From assembly GCF_001625565.1 (NCBI RefSeq), contig NZ_AUXS01000097.1:1-64000 (forward strand): a stretch of DNA of 64,000 bases. The letters run 5' to 3'. Shown piece by piece: positions 17,994 through 26,299 of this stretch. The notes beneath the pieces were generated by a model. The model ran no database searches and was not told where the DNA came from. It was given only the letters and a program-made list of their open reading frames with translations. Origin of the DNA: Pseudoalteromonas luteoviolacea NCIMB 1944 (GTDB taxonomy: Bacteria; Pseudomonadota; Gammaproteobacteria; Enterobacterales; Alteromonadaceae). Each line of letters begins with the position of its first letter. Within the stretch, counting starts at the first letter, position 1. The position numbers and the translations under genes were made by a program.

Positions 17994-19586
17994 TTAGTCT
18001 TCGATACCTCTGAACTTTAAGAACTCACTATAGGTGCCTTTAAAGTCCGTGATTTTATTGTCTTTAATTTCAAGAATACGCGTAGCTAGAGAGTCAACGA
18101 AAACTCGGTCGTGAGAAACGAAAAATAGTGTGCCCTTGTACTGTTCAAGAGCTGTATTTAATGACTCAATCGACTCCATATCCATGTGGTTAGTCGGCTC
18201 ATCCATTAACAATATGTTTGGCTTGTGCATCATTAACTTGCCGAGCAGCATACGACCTTGCTCACCACCAGAGAGGACTTTAACCGATTTCTTGATGCTG
18301 TCTTGAGAGAAAAGCATGCGGCCTAAGAAGCTACGCAATACTTGCTCATCATCACCTTCTTGTCGCCATTGTCCCATCCATTCCATCAGGTCCATATCTT
18401 TTTCGAAGTCTTCTGCGTGATCTTGAGCGTAATAACCGATATTACTGTTTTCTGACCACTTAAATGTGCCGTTTCTAGGAGTTAATTGACTGGCGAGGGT
18501 ATTCAATAAAGTGGTTTTACCTACACCATTTTCACCGATTATCGCGACTCTTTCGCCCACTTCAAAAATACCACTGAAGTCATTGAACAAATCTTCCTCA
18601 AAGCCTTGTGATAAGCCCTCAACTTCCAGTGCATTTCTGAACAATTCTTTTGACTGCTCAAAGCGAATGAAGGGGTTCTGACGGCTCGACGCTTTGACTT
18701 GTTCCAATTGAATTTTGTCAATTTGCTTTGCTCGTGATGTCGCTTGTTTCGCTTTTGAGGCGTTGGCAGAGAATCGTGCAACGAAAGTTTGCAGTTCAGC
18801 AATTTGCGCTTTCTTTTTCGCGTTATCAGCGAGTAATCGCTCCCTTGCTTGCGAGGCTGCGGTCATGTATTCATCGTAATTACCCGGGTAAAGACGTAGC
18901 TCACCATAGTCTAAATCTGCCATATGTGTACAAACACTGTTCAAGAAGTGTCTGTCGTGGGAAATAATGATCATGGTGCAGTTGCGCTCGTTTAAGGTAT
19001 GCTCTAGCCAGCGAATGGTGTCGATATCCAAGTTATTGGTTGGCTCATCTAGAAGCATAATATGCGGGTCAGCAAAGAGTACTTGGGCAAGAAGTACACG
19101 CAGTTTCCAGCCCGGAGCAACCTCGCTCATCAAGCCAAAGTGCTGTTCGGTAGGAATTCCTACAGCAAGGAGTAATTCGCCTGCTTTGGATTCCGCCATG
19201 TAGCCATCCATTTCGGCAAACTTAACTTCAAGGTCCGCAACGATCATACCTTCTTCTTCGCTCATTTCAGGTAATGAGTAAATACGGTCACGTTCTTGTT
19301 TTACTGCCCACAGTTCTTTGTAGCCCATGATAACAGTATCAATTACCGTATATTCTTCGTAGGCGAATTGATCCTGATTAAGTTTAGCGACACGCTCTTG
19401 CGGGTCGTAGCTGACGTTACCACCAGTAGGTTCTAACTCACCACTGAGGATTTTCATAAAGGTTGATTTACCACAGCCATTCGCCCCAATTAGGCCATAG
19501 CGATTACCTTCGCCAAATTTGACTGAGATATTTTCAAAAAGCGGCTTAGAGCCAAACTGTTGGGTGATATTCGCTGTAGAAATCAA
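17994..19586 (-). CDS. ybiT: ABC-F family ribosome-associated ATPase YbiT
   Basis: 530 aa, exactly the length of E. coli YbiT and near-identical over long stretches (ISVKFGEGNRYGLIGANG). It has two ABC ATPase domains, each with Walker A (GANGCGKST and GENGVGKTT), signature (the second is LSGGEQGRM) and Walker B (MLLDEPTNNLDID, LLMDEPTNHMDME), joined by the charged P-site tRNA-interaction linker. No membrane segments. ABC-F proteins act on ribosomes with unusual tRNA or peptide states; this paralogue has no proven narrow role. It is convergent with the serine hydrolase and divergent from the chemoreceptor. Confidence 0.96.
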   Translation of the reverse strand: MISTANITQQFGSKPLFENISVKFGEGNRYGLIGANGCGKSTFMKILSGELEPTGGNVSYDPQERVAKLNQDQFAYEEYTVIDTVIMGYKELWAVKQERDRIYSLPEMSEEEGMIVADLEVKFAEMDGYMAESKAGELLLAVGIPTEQHFGLMSEVAPGWKLRVLLAQVLFADPHIMLLDEPTNNLDIDTIRWLEHTLNERNCTMIIISHDRHFLNSVCTHMADLDYGELRLYPGNYDEYMTAASQARERLLADNAKKKAQIAELQTFVARFSANASKAKQATSRAKQIDKIQLEQVKASSRQNPFIRFEQSKELFRNALEVEGLSQGFEEDLFNDFSGIFEVGERVAIIGENGVGKTTLLNTLASQLTPRNGTFKWSENSNIGYYAQDHAEDFEKDMDLMEWMGQWRQEGDDEQVLRSFLGRMLFSQDSIKKSVKVLSGGEQGRMLLGKLMMHKPNILLMDEPTNHMDMESIESLNTALEQYKGTLFFVSHDRVFVDSLATRILEIKDNKITDFKGTYSEFLKFRGIED

Positions 19587-19800
19587 AATTTAATACCTTA
19601 ATAAATTAAAATCGGCGCAACGTTACCCGCTGCAGCGCTCAACTGCAAGTATTGATATGCAGAAAAATGAGAATTAAGTATATCAAATTACAACAACTCA
19701 TGTGGTTATTAGAACTAAGACAATATTACAGTCAAATTCGCCAATTTGCGGATTGTTGACTATAAGTTTAACTACATAGACACAAAATGATTAACATCAC

Positions 19801-21804
19801 ATGCAATTAACCGTTTCGGCTCGTGTAATGAGTGGGTTTACGGCAGTTGTAGTTTTAGCTTGCATTATTTACATAGTAGCGCTGACAGGGAACATAACTA
19901 TCGGTGGATCTGTTCAAAAGGTTTCTAAACAAAGTGTTCCAACATTAATATCGGGCAATAGCATGCTCCAGTCAGTCTTGCTGTCGAGGCTATCTTTGAC
20001 GCAGCTAGATCAAGCGCCAACACTCAGTGCAATTAGCGCTATCCGCAATCAATACAATTTACAAAAACAAGCCAATGACCAAGCTTTAATGCAGTTATCA
20101 GAACTTACTGCATCTGAGCCTGATCTCAGCAGTCCTTTTGACAACTCCAAAAAACTCAATACTGTTTTTTTTCAGAGCGCCGATAGTGCCTTCGATAAAG
20201 CGGTTCAAGTGATCAAACTTAAAGAGCGTACAGCCGAGTTTGCCAGTGAGTTCACAGATATGGGGGATGAAACGCTCAGCTTGGCATATGACCTTGAAGG
20301 TATTTCGAATGACCAAAACATATCTGATGTAGTTAATGAACTGATAGAAAATGTTGAAAATTTAGTAGATGAGGTCAGTGGTGGTCTTGCTTCCAATATT
20401 ACGTTCGAAATCATGAATGTAGCAAGCGTTGCCAAAGAGTCAATTTCGGACATGGAGCAGCAACTCGCTGCGCTAAAAAACGCTCCGGAACTTGCGAATT
20501 CGGAGGCGTTAAATTCAATGGAAGAGAATTTTTTTAAATTTAAACAATCTGTTGTCGGTTCCAATAGCGCATTGCAGTCAAGAATCAATACGCTAAATGA
20601 AAAAAAGCAGCTCAATAGCCTCGTTACAGAAGCTTCAGGTTCAGCAGGTGAGTTACAACTACAGCTAAGGGAGCTGAATGAGAAAATAGTCATGTTGACT
20701 GAAGATGCGCAACAAGAAGCTGAAGGAGCGATTGAAGAGAGTTTGCAAGTGACAACGGCATTGACGGTTGTCACTATCATATTGTCCATCGTGATAGCGT
20801 ATTTTGTGATTAACAGTGTGCGCACGCCACTGCACCAGATTATCGATTCTATTAATCGAGCCGCACAGGGGGACTTAACCGTTCAGCTCAATAATTTTAA
20901 ACAGGATGAGTTTGGTCGTTTGGCCGGTAATATCCAAAAGCTCATTGACACTTTAGCAAGTACGCTGAGGGAGGTAACAAGTAACACGCAATTACTCTCT
21001 TCAACGGCTGAACAAACCAATATGATTGCAGAACAAAGCTGTAGTAGTGCGTCGCAGCAAAGTGAGCAAATGAGCGCCATGAGCAGTTCTATTTCAGAAA
21101 TGAAAGAAACAGTGAGTTCAGTGACTGACAGTATTCACAGCACATTAGAGCAGGTCCAGCAAGCAAGTAGTGAAGCTGCATCTGGAGAAGAGCTGTTAGT
21201 GACCAACGTACAAAACATCAAGGGGCTTGAATCTTCGATAGAGACCTCAGCAAATGCGATTAACCAATTGAGTAATGAGTTGGAAAATATAAACACAGTG
21301 CTGGCCGTGATCAGAAGCATTGCCGAGCAGACCAATTTACTTGCGTTGAATGCAGCCATTGAAGCAGCACGAGCTGGGGAGCAAGGTCGTGGATTTGCAG
21401 TGGTTGCCGACGAAGTGCGTACGCTTGCTAGTCGCTCTCAAGATGCAACGGAAGAAATCGAAAAAGCCATTACTGGATTACAAGATGGTGCAAAAGGTGC
21501 AGTCAATACCATGTCTAATTCTCAGCGAGAAACACACAATTGTGTGAGTGGTATAGAAGCTGTGCAAGGTACTTTAAGTGCAATTGTAAACAGTGTCGAA
21601 ACCATCAAGGATATGAGCCAACAGATTGCAGCGGCATCCGAGCAGCAGAGCCTAGCTGCGGTGAGCCAATACGAGAATGTCCAACATATGCATGAAATTA
21701 CAAACCTTAACTCAAATCATGCACAGGAAAATAAACAGGCTAGTCAGCAGTTGGCTGAAATGGCAGAGACACTCAGATTAATGATGAGCCAATTTAAAAC
21801 TTAG
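19801..21804 (+). CDS. Methyl-accepting chemotaxis protein
   Basis: A 667-aa chemoreceptor. A first membrane segment spans about residues 12-30, then comes an extracytoplasmic helical sensor domain (about 31-318), a second membrane segment (TVVTIILSIVIAYFVI, about 321-340), HAMP (about 341-395) and the coiled-coil signalling domain. The hairpin tip NLLALNAAIEAARAGE with RGFAVVADEVR is diagnostic. No C-terminal NWETF-type CheR tether is present. The ligand is unknown. Ribosome site before ATG 19801 is weak. The next small gene begins 9 nt after the stop and may be co-expressed. Confidence 0.93.
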   Translation: MQLTVSARVMSGFTAVVVLACIIYIVALTGNITIGGSVQKVSKQSVPTLISGNSMLQSVLLSRLSLTQLDQAPTLSAISAIRNQYNLQKQANDQALMQLSELTASEPDLSSPFDNSKKLNTVFFQSADSAFDKAVQVIKLKERTAEFASEFTDMGDETLSLAYDLEGISNDQNISDVVNELIENVENLVDEVSGGLASNITFEIMNVASVAKESISDMEQQLAALKNAPELANSEALNSMEENFFKFKQSVVGSNSALQSRINTLNEKKQLNSLVTEASGSAGELQLQLRELNEKIVMLTEDAQQEAEGAIEESLQVTTALTVVTIILSIVIAYFVINSVRTPLHQIIDSINRAAQGDLTVQLNNFKQDEFGRLAGNIQKLIDTLASTLREVTSNTQLLSSTAEQTNMIAEQSCSSASQQSEQMSAMSSSISEMKETVSSVTDSIHSTLEQVQQASSEAASGEELLVTNVQNIKGLESSIETSANAINQLSNELENINTVLAVIRSIAEQTNLLALNAAIEAARAGEQGRGFAVVADEVRTLASRSQDATEEIEKAITGLQDGAKGAVNTMSNSQRETHNCVSGIEAVQGTLSAIVNSVETIKDMSQQIAAASEQQSLAAVSQYENVQHMHEITNLNSNHAQENKQASQQLAEMAETLRLMMSQFKT

Positions 21805-21813
21805 GAGATGACG

Positions 21814-22173
21814 ATGAAACTACTATTAGCAATTGGGGCCGTATCCTTAGTACTTAGTGCTATGCCCACTGAAGTTAAAGCTGGCACATGCGAAATTAAA
21901 TATGTTAGAACGGCATGCCCAGGCAAGGAAAAAATTAGCTATAAAAAGTGTAAGGGGAAGCAGCGCTGTTCTAAATTTAAAGAGGCGACAAGTGCATCTG
22001 AATGTGGGGAAATGGCGGTTAAGTCATGTCGAAATAAGCGCCTGACAATTACCAAATCAAAAGTTATTAATGCATTATTTGATGGACAGGCGTTAAAGGC
22101 CAGTAATGGCAGTGAAGACTTTTGTACCGTGTATGCTAAAGCGTCGGAAGAGTTTAACAAGTGCGGCGGGTAG
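21814..22173 (+). CDS. Small secreted cysteine-rich protein, unknown function
   Basis: 119 aa starting MKLLLAIGAVSLVLSAMP with a typical signal peptide, cleavage probably after VKA. The mature part is basic and contains eight cysteines (in GTCEIK, TACPG, KKCKG, QRCSK, SECGE, KSCRN, DFCTV, NKCGG), enough for four disulfides. I chose ATG 21814, which has TAGGAG with good spacing; ATG 21808 overlaps that site. It lies 9 nt after the chemoreceptor stop, so cotranscription is likely, raising the possibility of a periplasmic partner of the receptor. I do not recognise the family. Confidence 0.75.
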   Translation: MKLLLAIGAVSLVLSAMPTEVKAGTCEIKYVRTACPGKEKISYKKCKGKQRCSKFKEATSASECGEMAVKSCRNKRLTITKSKVINALFDGQALKASNGSEDFCTVYAKASEEFNKCGG

Positions 22174-22495
22174 CAGTGTATTCCGTTATTAATAAAGGTT
22201 ACTTTTAGGTATTTAACTGCGTAAATGCCTAAAGTACCATTCTTTGTCTTAATTGATAAGAATTTGCTGCGCAGCAGTCAATGTTGGTTGTGACCATCAA
22301 TACATTGCCTATTTCAGAATTCCTTACCAATTAAGCGAGTAGCAGATTGTTTCACAGTAAAAAATTAGCCATAATCGACCTAGTTTAATTTTTTATTTAA
22401 GAGCAACCACATATTTGATTTAGTGGCTATGTGCAGTCATAGCCGAACATGTTGTTGAATGTTAGCTCATAAATATTTTTAAAAAAGGCCAGAGA
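22174..22495. other. Intergenic region before yafJ
   Basis: 322 bases without a gene. The only clear structure is the imperfect hairpin listed at 22197-22238. A yafJ promoter is expected here but I could not fix it. Confidence 0.5.
22197..22238 (+). terminator. Imperfect long hairpin downstream of the cysteine-rich gene
   Basis: The arms 22197-22215 and 22222-22238 pair over about 16 bases with two single-base bulges and one G-T pair (GGT-ACTTT-AGG-ATTTA against its complement), loop of six. The tail ATTCTTTGTCTT is moderately T-rich. Probable 3' end of the chemoreceptor/cysteine-rich transcript. Confidence 0.5.
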
Positions 22496-23260
22496 ATGTG
22501 TGAGCTACTCGGGATGTCAGCTAATGTGCCGACAGATATTTGTTTTAGTTTTTCAGGGTTATTGGAGCGAGGTGGGAATACAGGACCCCATAAAGATGGT
22601 TGGGGGATAACATTTTACGAAGGTAAGGGGTGTCGCACATTTAAAGATCCTGAACCAAGTTGTCAGTCTGAAATCGCAAAGTTGGTCAAAGCCTATCCAA
22701 TCAAGAGTGTTTCTGTGATTAGCCACATTCGTCAAGGCAACCGCGGCCGAACATGTTTGGAGAATACACATCCCTTTACACGAGAGCTATGGGGAAGAGA
22801 GATCTCCTATGCGCATAATGGACAGCTATCGAATTATAAAGATTTGAAAACGCAGTACTATAAACCTGTCGGCAATACCGATAGCGAGCTTGCGTTTTGC
22901 TGGATTTTAGACAAAATCCGCGAAAAATATCCGAAGAAGCCCTCCAACATGGCCGCTGTATTTCGCTATGCCGCCAAGTTAGCTGATCAGTTGAGAGAAA
23001 AAGGCGTGTTTAATATGCTGCTGACAGACGGCGTGTTTGTTTTGGCATACTGCAGTAACAACTTACACTGGATCACGCGTAAAGCACCTTTTGGCAAAGC
23101 AACATTAATCGATGCGGATATGGTTGTTGATTTTCAAAAAGAAACCACGCCCAATGACATCGTAACTGTGATTGCTACTCGACCACTGACCAATGATGAA
23201 GAGTGGACGAAAATGGAACCTGGGCAGTCAGTGTTATTCAAATTGGGCGAGAAAGTATAA
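22496..23260 (+). CDS. yafJ: Class II glutamine amidotransferase YafJ
   Basis: 254 aa beginning MCELLGMSANVPTD, so removal of Met exposes the Cys nucleophile of an Ntn-type glutaminase. Further matches to E. coli YafJ (255 aa): GGNTGPHKDGWGITFYEG, THPFTRELWGR, YAHNGQLS and GNTDSELAFCW. The glutaminase releases ammonia from glutamine, but no synthase domain is attached and the physiological acceptor is not known. ATG 22496 directly precedes the essential Cys, which fixes the start. A terminator shared with the convergent DUF3108 gene follows. Confidence 0.94.
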   Translation: MCELLGMSANVPTDICFSFSGLLERGGNTGPHKDGWGITFYEGKGCRTFKDPEPSCQSEIAKLVKAYPIKSVSVISHIRQGNRGRTCLENTHPFTRELWGREISYAHNGQLSNYKDLKTQYYKPVGNTDSELAFCWILDKIREKYPKKPSNMAAVFRYAAKLADQLREKGVFNMLLTDGVFVLAYCSNNLHWITRKAPFGKATLIDADMVVDFQKETTPNDIVTVIATRPLTNDEEWTKMEPGQSVLFKLGEKV

Positions 23261-23262
23261 AA

Positions 23263-23280
23263 CAGGTGCTGTTGCACCTG
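23263..23280. terminator. Bidirectional terminator, yafJ / DUF3108 gene
   Basis: Perfect 7-bp stem CAGGTGC/GCACCTG (23263-23269 and 23274-23280), loop TGTT. Read on the minus strand it runs into TTTTAT, a good terminator for the DUF3108 gene; on the plus strand the T content is lower. Confidence 0.75.
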
Positions 23281-23298
23281 CTTTAATGCCTGCTTTAT

Positions 23299-24060
23299 TT
23301 ATTGCTTAACGGTTTGAGCCGTCATTTGAATTTGAAACTGCTCAACGCCGTCTTTTCCTTTTAGCATTTGCACCAGCATGTAGTCATATTTTGGCGCAAA
23401 CCAAGCGATTGCATGGCGTTTGTTGCTGTCATAAAGGCGTTTTACTTTGATGGTTTTAACATTGCCAATAGGTAGTGTGATGGTTTCCTCTCCCACTACT
23501 TTAAAGTTATACATACGAACGTTGCCATTCTTATCTATGATTGGGTAGCTAAATTGGGTTTTGCCAGATTTCAGCTCATTGCGGAGCTGGTTTTGGTAGG
23601 ATAGAACGTCTTGCCTTGACTCATCCCACTCGACTTTAAGTGGGTACTCCTGCTCTTTGGAAAACAGTTGCTTGTTCTCTCTATCAAATTTAATTTTGAA
23701 ACTTTTGTCAGGACGCGTGCCTTCTCGGTTAAGGCTGTAGTGGAGTGGCTTAGTCTGGCCGTTTTCAAATTTAAACAAGCTTTGTTCAGTGCGTTTTTCT
23801 GTGAATATCATCCACTTCACATCGGTCTCATAGCTCAGCGCATAAGTATTGTCGGCAACCTGCATAAACTCTCTGGTTGCTTTGCCATGAATTTTTCCTT
23901 TTCGTAGTACATTATACTCGGCTGTGTATTCGGTGAGCGTAGAGGCATGAAGGGAAGAAGATAAAACAGCGCTTAAGCCAAATAGCAAAGCGCTGTGGAT
24001 TTTTATTTTAGCTGTAATCGACGCCTTGCGCTGGAAGGGGTTGTTTATCAAAAACTGCAT
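23299..24060 (-). CDS. DUF3108 domain-containing exported protein
   Basis: 253 aa. An N-terminal hydrophobic segment (IHSALLFGLSAVLSSSLHAS) after about 22 basic residues looks like a signal peptide, then a beta-rich DUF3108 domain (YTAEYNVLRKGKIHGKATREF onward). Proteins of this family are predicted periplasmic or outer-membrane-associated; function is not established. ATG 24060 has GGAAG upstream with normal spacing but lies 53 nt inside purN, an unusually long overlap. A start nearer the hydrophobic core, after purN ends, would need a non-ATG codon. Downstream of purMN in the same orientation. Confidence 0.8.
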   Translation of the reverse strand: MQFLINNPFQRKASITAKIKIHSALLFGLSAVLSSSLHASTLTEYTAEYNVLRKGKIHGKATREFMQVADNTYALSYETDVKWMIFTEKRTEQSLFKFENGQTKPLHYSLNREGTRPDKSFKIKFDRENKQLFSKEQEYPLKVEWDESRQDVLSYQNQLRNELKSGKTQFSYPIIDKNGNVRMYNFKVVGEETITLPIGNVKTIKVKRLYDSNKRHAIAWFAPKYDYMLVQMLKGKDGVEQFQIQMTAQTVKQ

Positions 24061-24652
24061 AGTCTGCTTCCATTGTTAGTCTGTGTTCACTGAACCACTT
24101 GACCACCAAAGGATAAATGACATGTTCTTGTTCATGTACCCGCTTAGCTAATGTCTCTGCTGTGTCATCAGGCAAAATGGTAACTTTTGCTTGGACAACA
24201 ACAGGACCTCCGTCTAATTCTTCTGTTACGAAGTGAACACTAGCGCCATGGTACGCATCATTTGCGTCAATTGCTCTTTGGTGGGTGTTCAGCCCTTGGT
24301 ACTTAGGCAACAAAGAAGGGTGAATGTTCAACATTTTCCCTTTAAATTTTTGCACTAAGCCAGGGGTTAGAATACGCATAAATCCAGCCAATACAACTAA
24401 ATCTGGATTACAAGAGTCAATTAATTTTGCCAGTTGTTCATCATAAGCCTCGCGACTATCAAAGTTTTTGTGGCTTAAAAGGTGAGTGTTTATGTTCGCT
24501 TTTTCAGCTCTAACAAGCCCATAAGCGTCGTCTTTATTACTGATGACGGAAACAATTTCACCATTAATTTTACCAGCTTGGCAGTGGTCAATAATTGCTT
24601 GTAAATTAGAGCCACTACCAGAGATCAATACAACGATCCGAGTGGGTGCCAT
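24008..24652 (-). CDS. purN: Phosphoribosylglycinamide formyltransferase PurN
   Basis: Transfers a formyl group from 10-formyl-THF to GAR in purine synthesis. The 214 aa include the phosphate-binding loop SGSGSNLQAI, and the catalytic Asn-His-Asp set is contained in NIHPSLLPKYQGLNTHQRA and later LDGGPVV. Length fits the family (about 212 aa). Its start codon shares one base with the purM stop (TAATG), so the two are translationally coupled in the standard purMN arrangement. Confidence 0.97.
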   Translation of the reverse strand: MAPTRIVVLISGSGSNLQAIIDHCQAGKINGEIVSVISNKDDAYGLVRAEKANINTHLLSHKNFDSREAYDEQLAKLIDSCNPDLVVLAGFMRILTPGLVQKFKGKMLNIHPSLLPKYQGLNTHQRAIDANDAYHGASVHFVTEELDGGPVVVQAKVTILPDDTAETLAKRVHEQEHVIYPLVVKWFSEHRLTMEADYAVFDKQPLPAQGVDYS

Positions 24653-25704
24653 TACTCGGCACCACCTAGGATTTCAACTTGCTCTTCGCCGTCAACTGCA
24701 TTTTGGATTTCACCAATGTGCCATGCATTTTCGCCTTGTGCCGTTAAGATTTCTAGGCTTTGCGCTAACTTCTCAGCAGGTACGACCAAGATCATACCAA
24801 CACCGCAGTTGAATGTACGATACATCTCGTGAGTGCTGATGTTACCGTTTTCTTGTAGCCAGTTAAAAATGGCTGGCCATTCCCAGCTATCGCCTTTAAC
24901 CACTGCTTTTGCAGATTCAGGTAGTACGCGCGGGATATTTTCCCAGAAACCGCCACCTGTGATGTGTGAAAGTGCATGAACGTCAACGTCTTTCAAAAGC
25001 TCTAGAATTGGCTTAACGTAAATGCGAGTAGGCTCAAGTAAATGTTCGCCTAGGGGTTTACCCGCATACTCTTCATTTGTATCAGCACCTGATACTTCTA
25101 ATACTTTACGGATTAATGAGTAGCCGTTTGAGTGAGGGCCACTTGAAGCAAGTGCGATTAGTTGGTCGCCAGCTTTAACTTTAGTCCCGTCGATGATCTT
25201 AGATTTTTCAACAACACCAGTACAGAAACCAGCCATGTCATAATCATCACCTTCATACATACCAGGCATTTCAGCTGTTTCACCACCGATTAAAGCACAG
25301 CCAGAAAGCTCGCAGCCCTTACCAATACCGCTAACTACGTCAGCAGCAGTATCTACATCCAGCTTGCCTGTCGCGTAGTAATCTAGGAAGAAAAGCGGTT
25401 CAGCGCCTTGTACAATAAGATCGTTAACACACATTGCGACTAGATCGATACCAACCGTGTCGTGTTTTTTCAGATCAATGGCCAAACGAAGCTTAGTACC
25501 AACACCGTCAGTACCGGCAACTAGCACAGGCTCTTTGTAACCTGTTGGAAGTTCACATAGTGCACCAAAACCACCAATGCCACCCATTACTTCTGGACGA
25601 CGAGTTTTTTTCACTACGCCTTTAATGCGTTCAACCAATGCGTTACCCGCATCAATATCAACGCCTGCGTCTTTGTAGCTCAGAGACTGTTTTTGTTCGC
25701 TCAC
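24652..25704 (-). CDS. purM: Phosphoribosylformylglycinamidine cyclo-ligase PurM
   Basis: ATP-dependent AIR synthetase, the step following FGAM synthesis. The 350 aa carry SYKDAGVDIDAGNALV at the N-terminus, GTDGVGTKLRLA, and the Gly-rich GGGFWENIPRVLP, all diagnostic. It starts with GTG at 25704 after SD GAGGA. Upstream on the minus strand, TATACT (25724-25729) could be a -10 element, but no good -35 is paired with it. A stretch resembling half of a PurR box lies near 25750-25775; I do not call it an operator. Confidence 0.97.
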   Translation of the reverse strand: MSEQKQSLSYKDAGVDIDAGNALVERIKGVVKKTRRPEVMGGIGGFGALCELPTGYKEPVLVAGTDGVGTKLRLAIDLKKHDTVGIDLVAMCVNDLIVQGAEPLFFLDYYATGKLDVDTAADVVSGIGKGCELSGCALIGGETAEMPGMYEGDDYDMAGFCTGVVEKSKIIDGTKVKAGDQLIALASSGPHSNGYSLIRKVLEVSGADTNEEYAGKPLGEHLLEPTRIYVKPILELLKDVDVHALSHITGGGFWENIPRVLPESAKAVVKGDSWEWPAIFNWLQENGNISTHEMYRTFNCGVGMILVVPAEKLAQSLEILTAQGENAWHIGEIQNAVDGEEQVEILGGAE

Positions 25705-26056
25705 AGGTTTTCCTCAAAATAACAGTATAGATTTGCTTAGAAACGCGCACATTTTACAACAATTGCGCCCAAGCGGCTAGTTGAAATAAGAGGTCAGAGC
25801 AACACAGTGTGCGTTACGACTTAGAGCACGATGTTTAATCATGATTTTCAGTATGTTGAGAAGCGTGCAATTTGCGTTAGATCAAGACTCTATACGGATA
25901 TCCGCTTAGTATTTGAATTGTCGGGAGTGGGCTTGCCAGGCTGAGCACAACACCGCAAATAGTTAGTGACTGAGTAGGTAAGGACATATTGGTTCAAGTA
26001 GCGCTGTGAGATTTCAATTCAGCACCTTCAATATTTCAATAAAGCAGGAACTCAAT
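25705..26056. other. Divergent intergenic region, purM / DUF465-like gene
   Basis: 352 bases containing presumed promoters for both sides. A possible minus-strand -10 (TATACT at 25724-25729) is the only element I can point to. An open frame could extend the next gene to 26006, but its ribosome site supports a start at 26057. Confidence 0.45.
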
Positions 26057-26299
26057 ATGTGTAAGAAAACTTGTAATTTAATCAAAGAACTACCAGAGTT
26101 TAGGCTCAAAATCGCTGAATTAGAGCTCACAGACAAAGAGTTTGCCAAACTGCTAGCTGATTACTGTGCGCTCGAACAGCAAATTACAGCGATGGAACAA
26201 AATACTGTCGCCGATTTTGAGTTGCATATAAAAGACTTAAAAACGCGATGCATAACGATAAAAGACCGGCTATATATTCGGCTTAAACACGCTCCATGA
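26057..26299 (+). CDS. Small DUF465/YdcH-like helical protein
   Basis: 80 aa, MCKKTCNLIKELPEFRLK..., predicted to be two long helices. The pattern of an acidic helix, a short turn and a final LKxRxxxIKDRL helix resembles YdcH/DUF465 proteins, which form small helical hairpins; the match is by eye. ATG 26057 has AGGAA with 7-nt spacing. Its stop overlaps the start of the following GGDEF-EAL gene by 4 nt, so it is translationally coupled to a c-di-GMP enzyme, which is its main contextual clue. Confidence 0.7.
   Translation: MCKKTCNLIKELPEFRLKIAELELTDKEFAKLLADYCALEQQITAMEQNTVADFELHIKDLKTRCITIKDRLYIRLKHAP

Noticed and set aside
20205..20825. 206-codon minus-strand frame inside the chemoreceptor gene
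   Set aside because: Antisense shadow of a well-supported coding sequence, Ser/Leu-rich, no family resemblance.
25745..25780. PurR box upstream of purM
   Set aside because: Only about half the consensus positions match.
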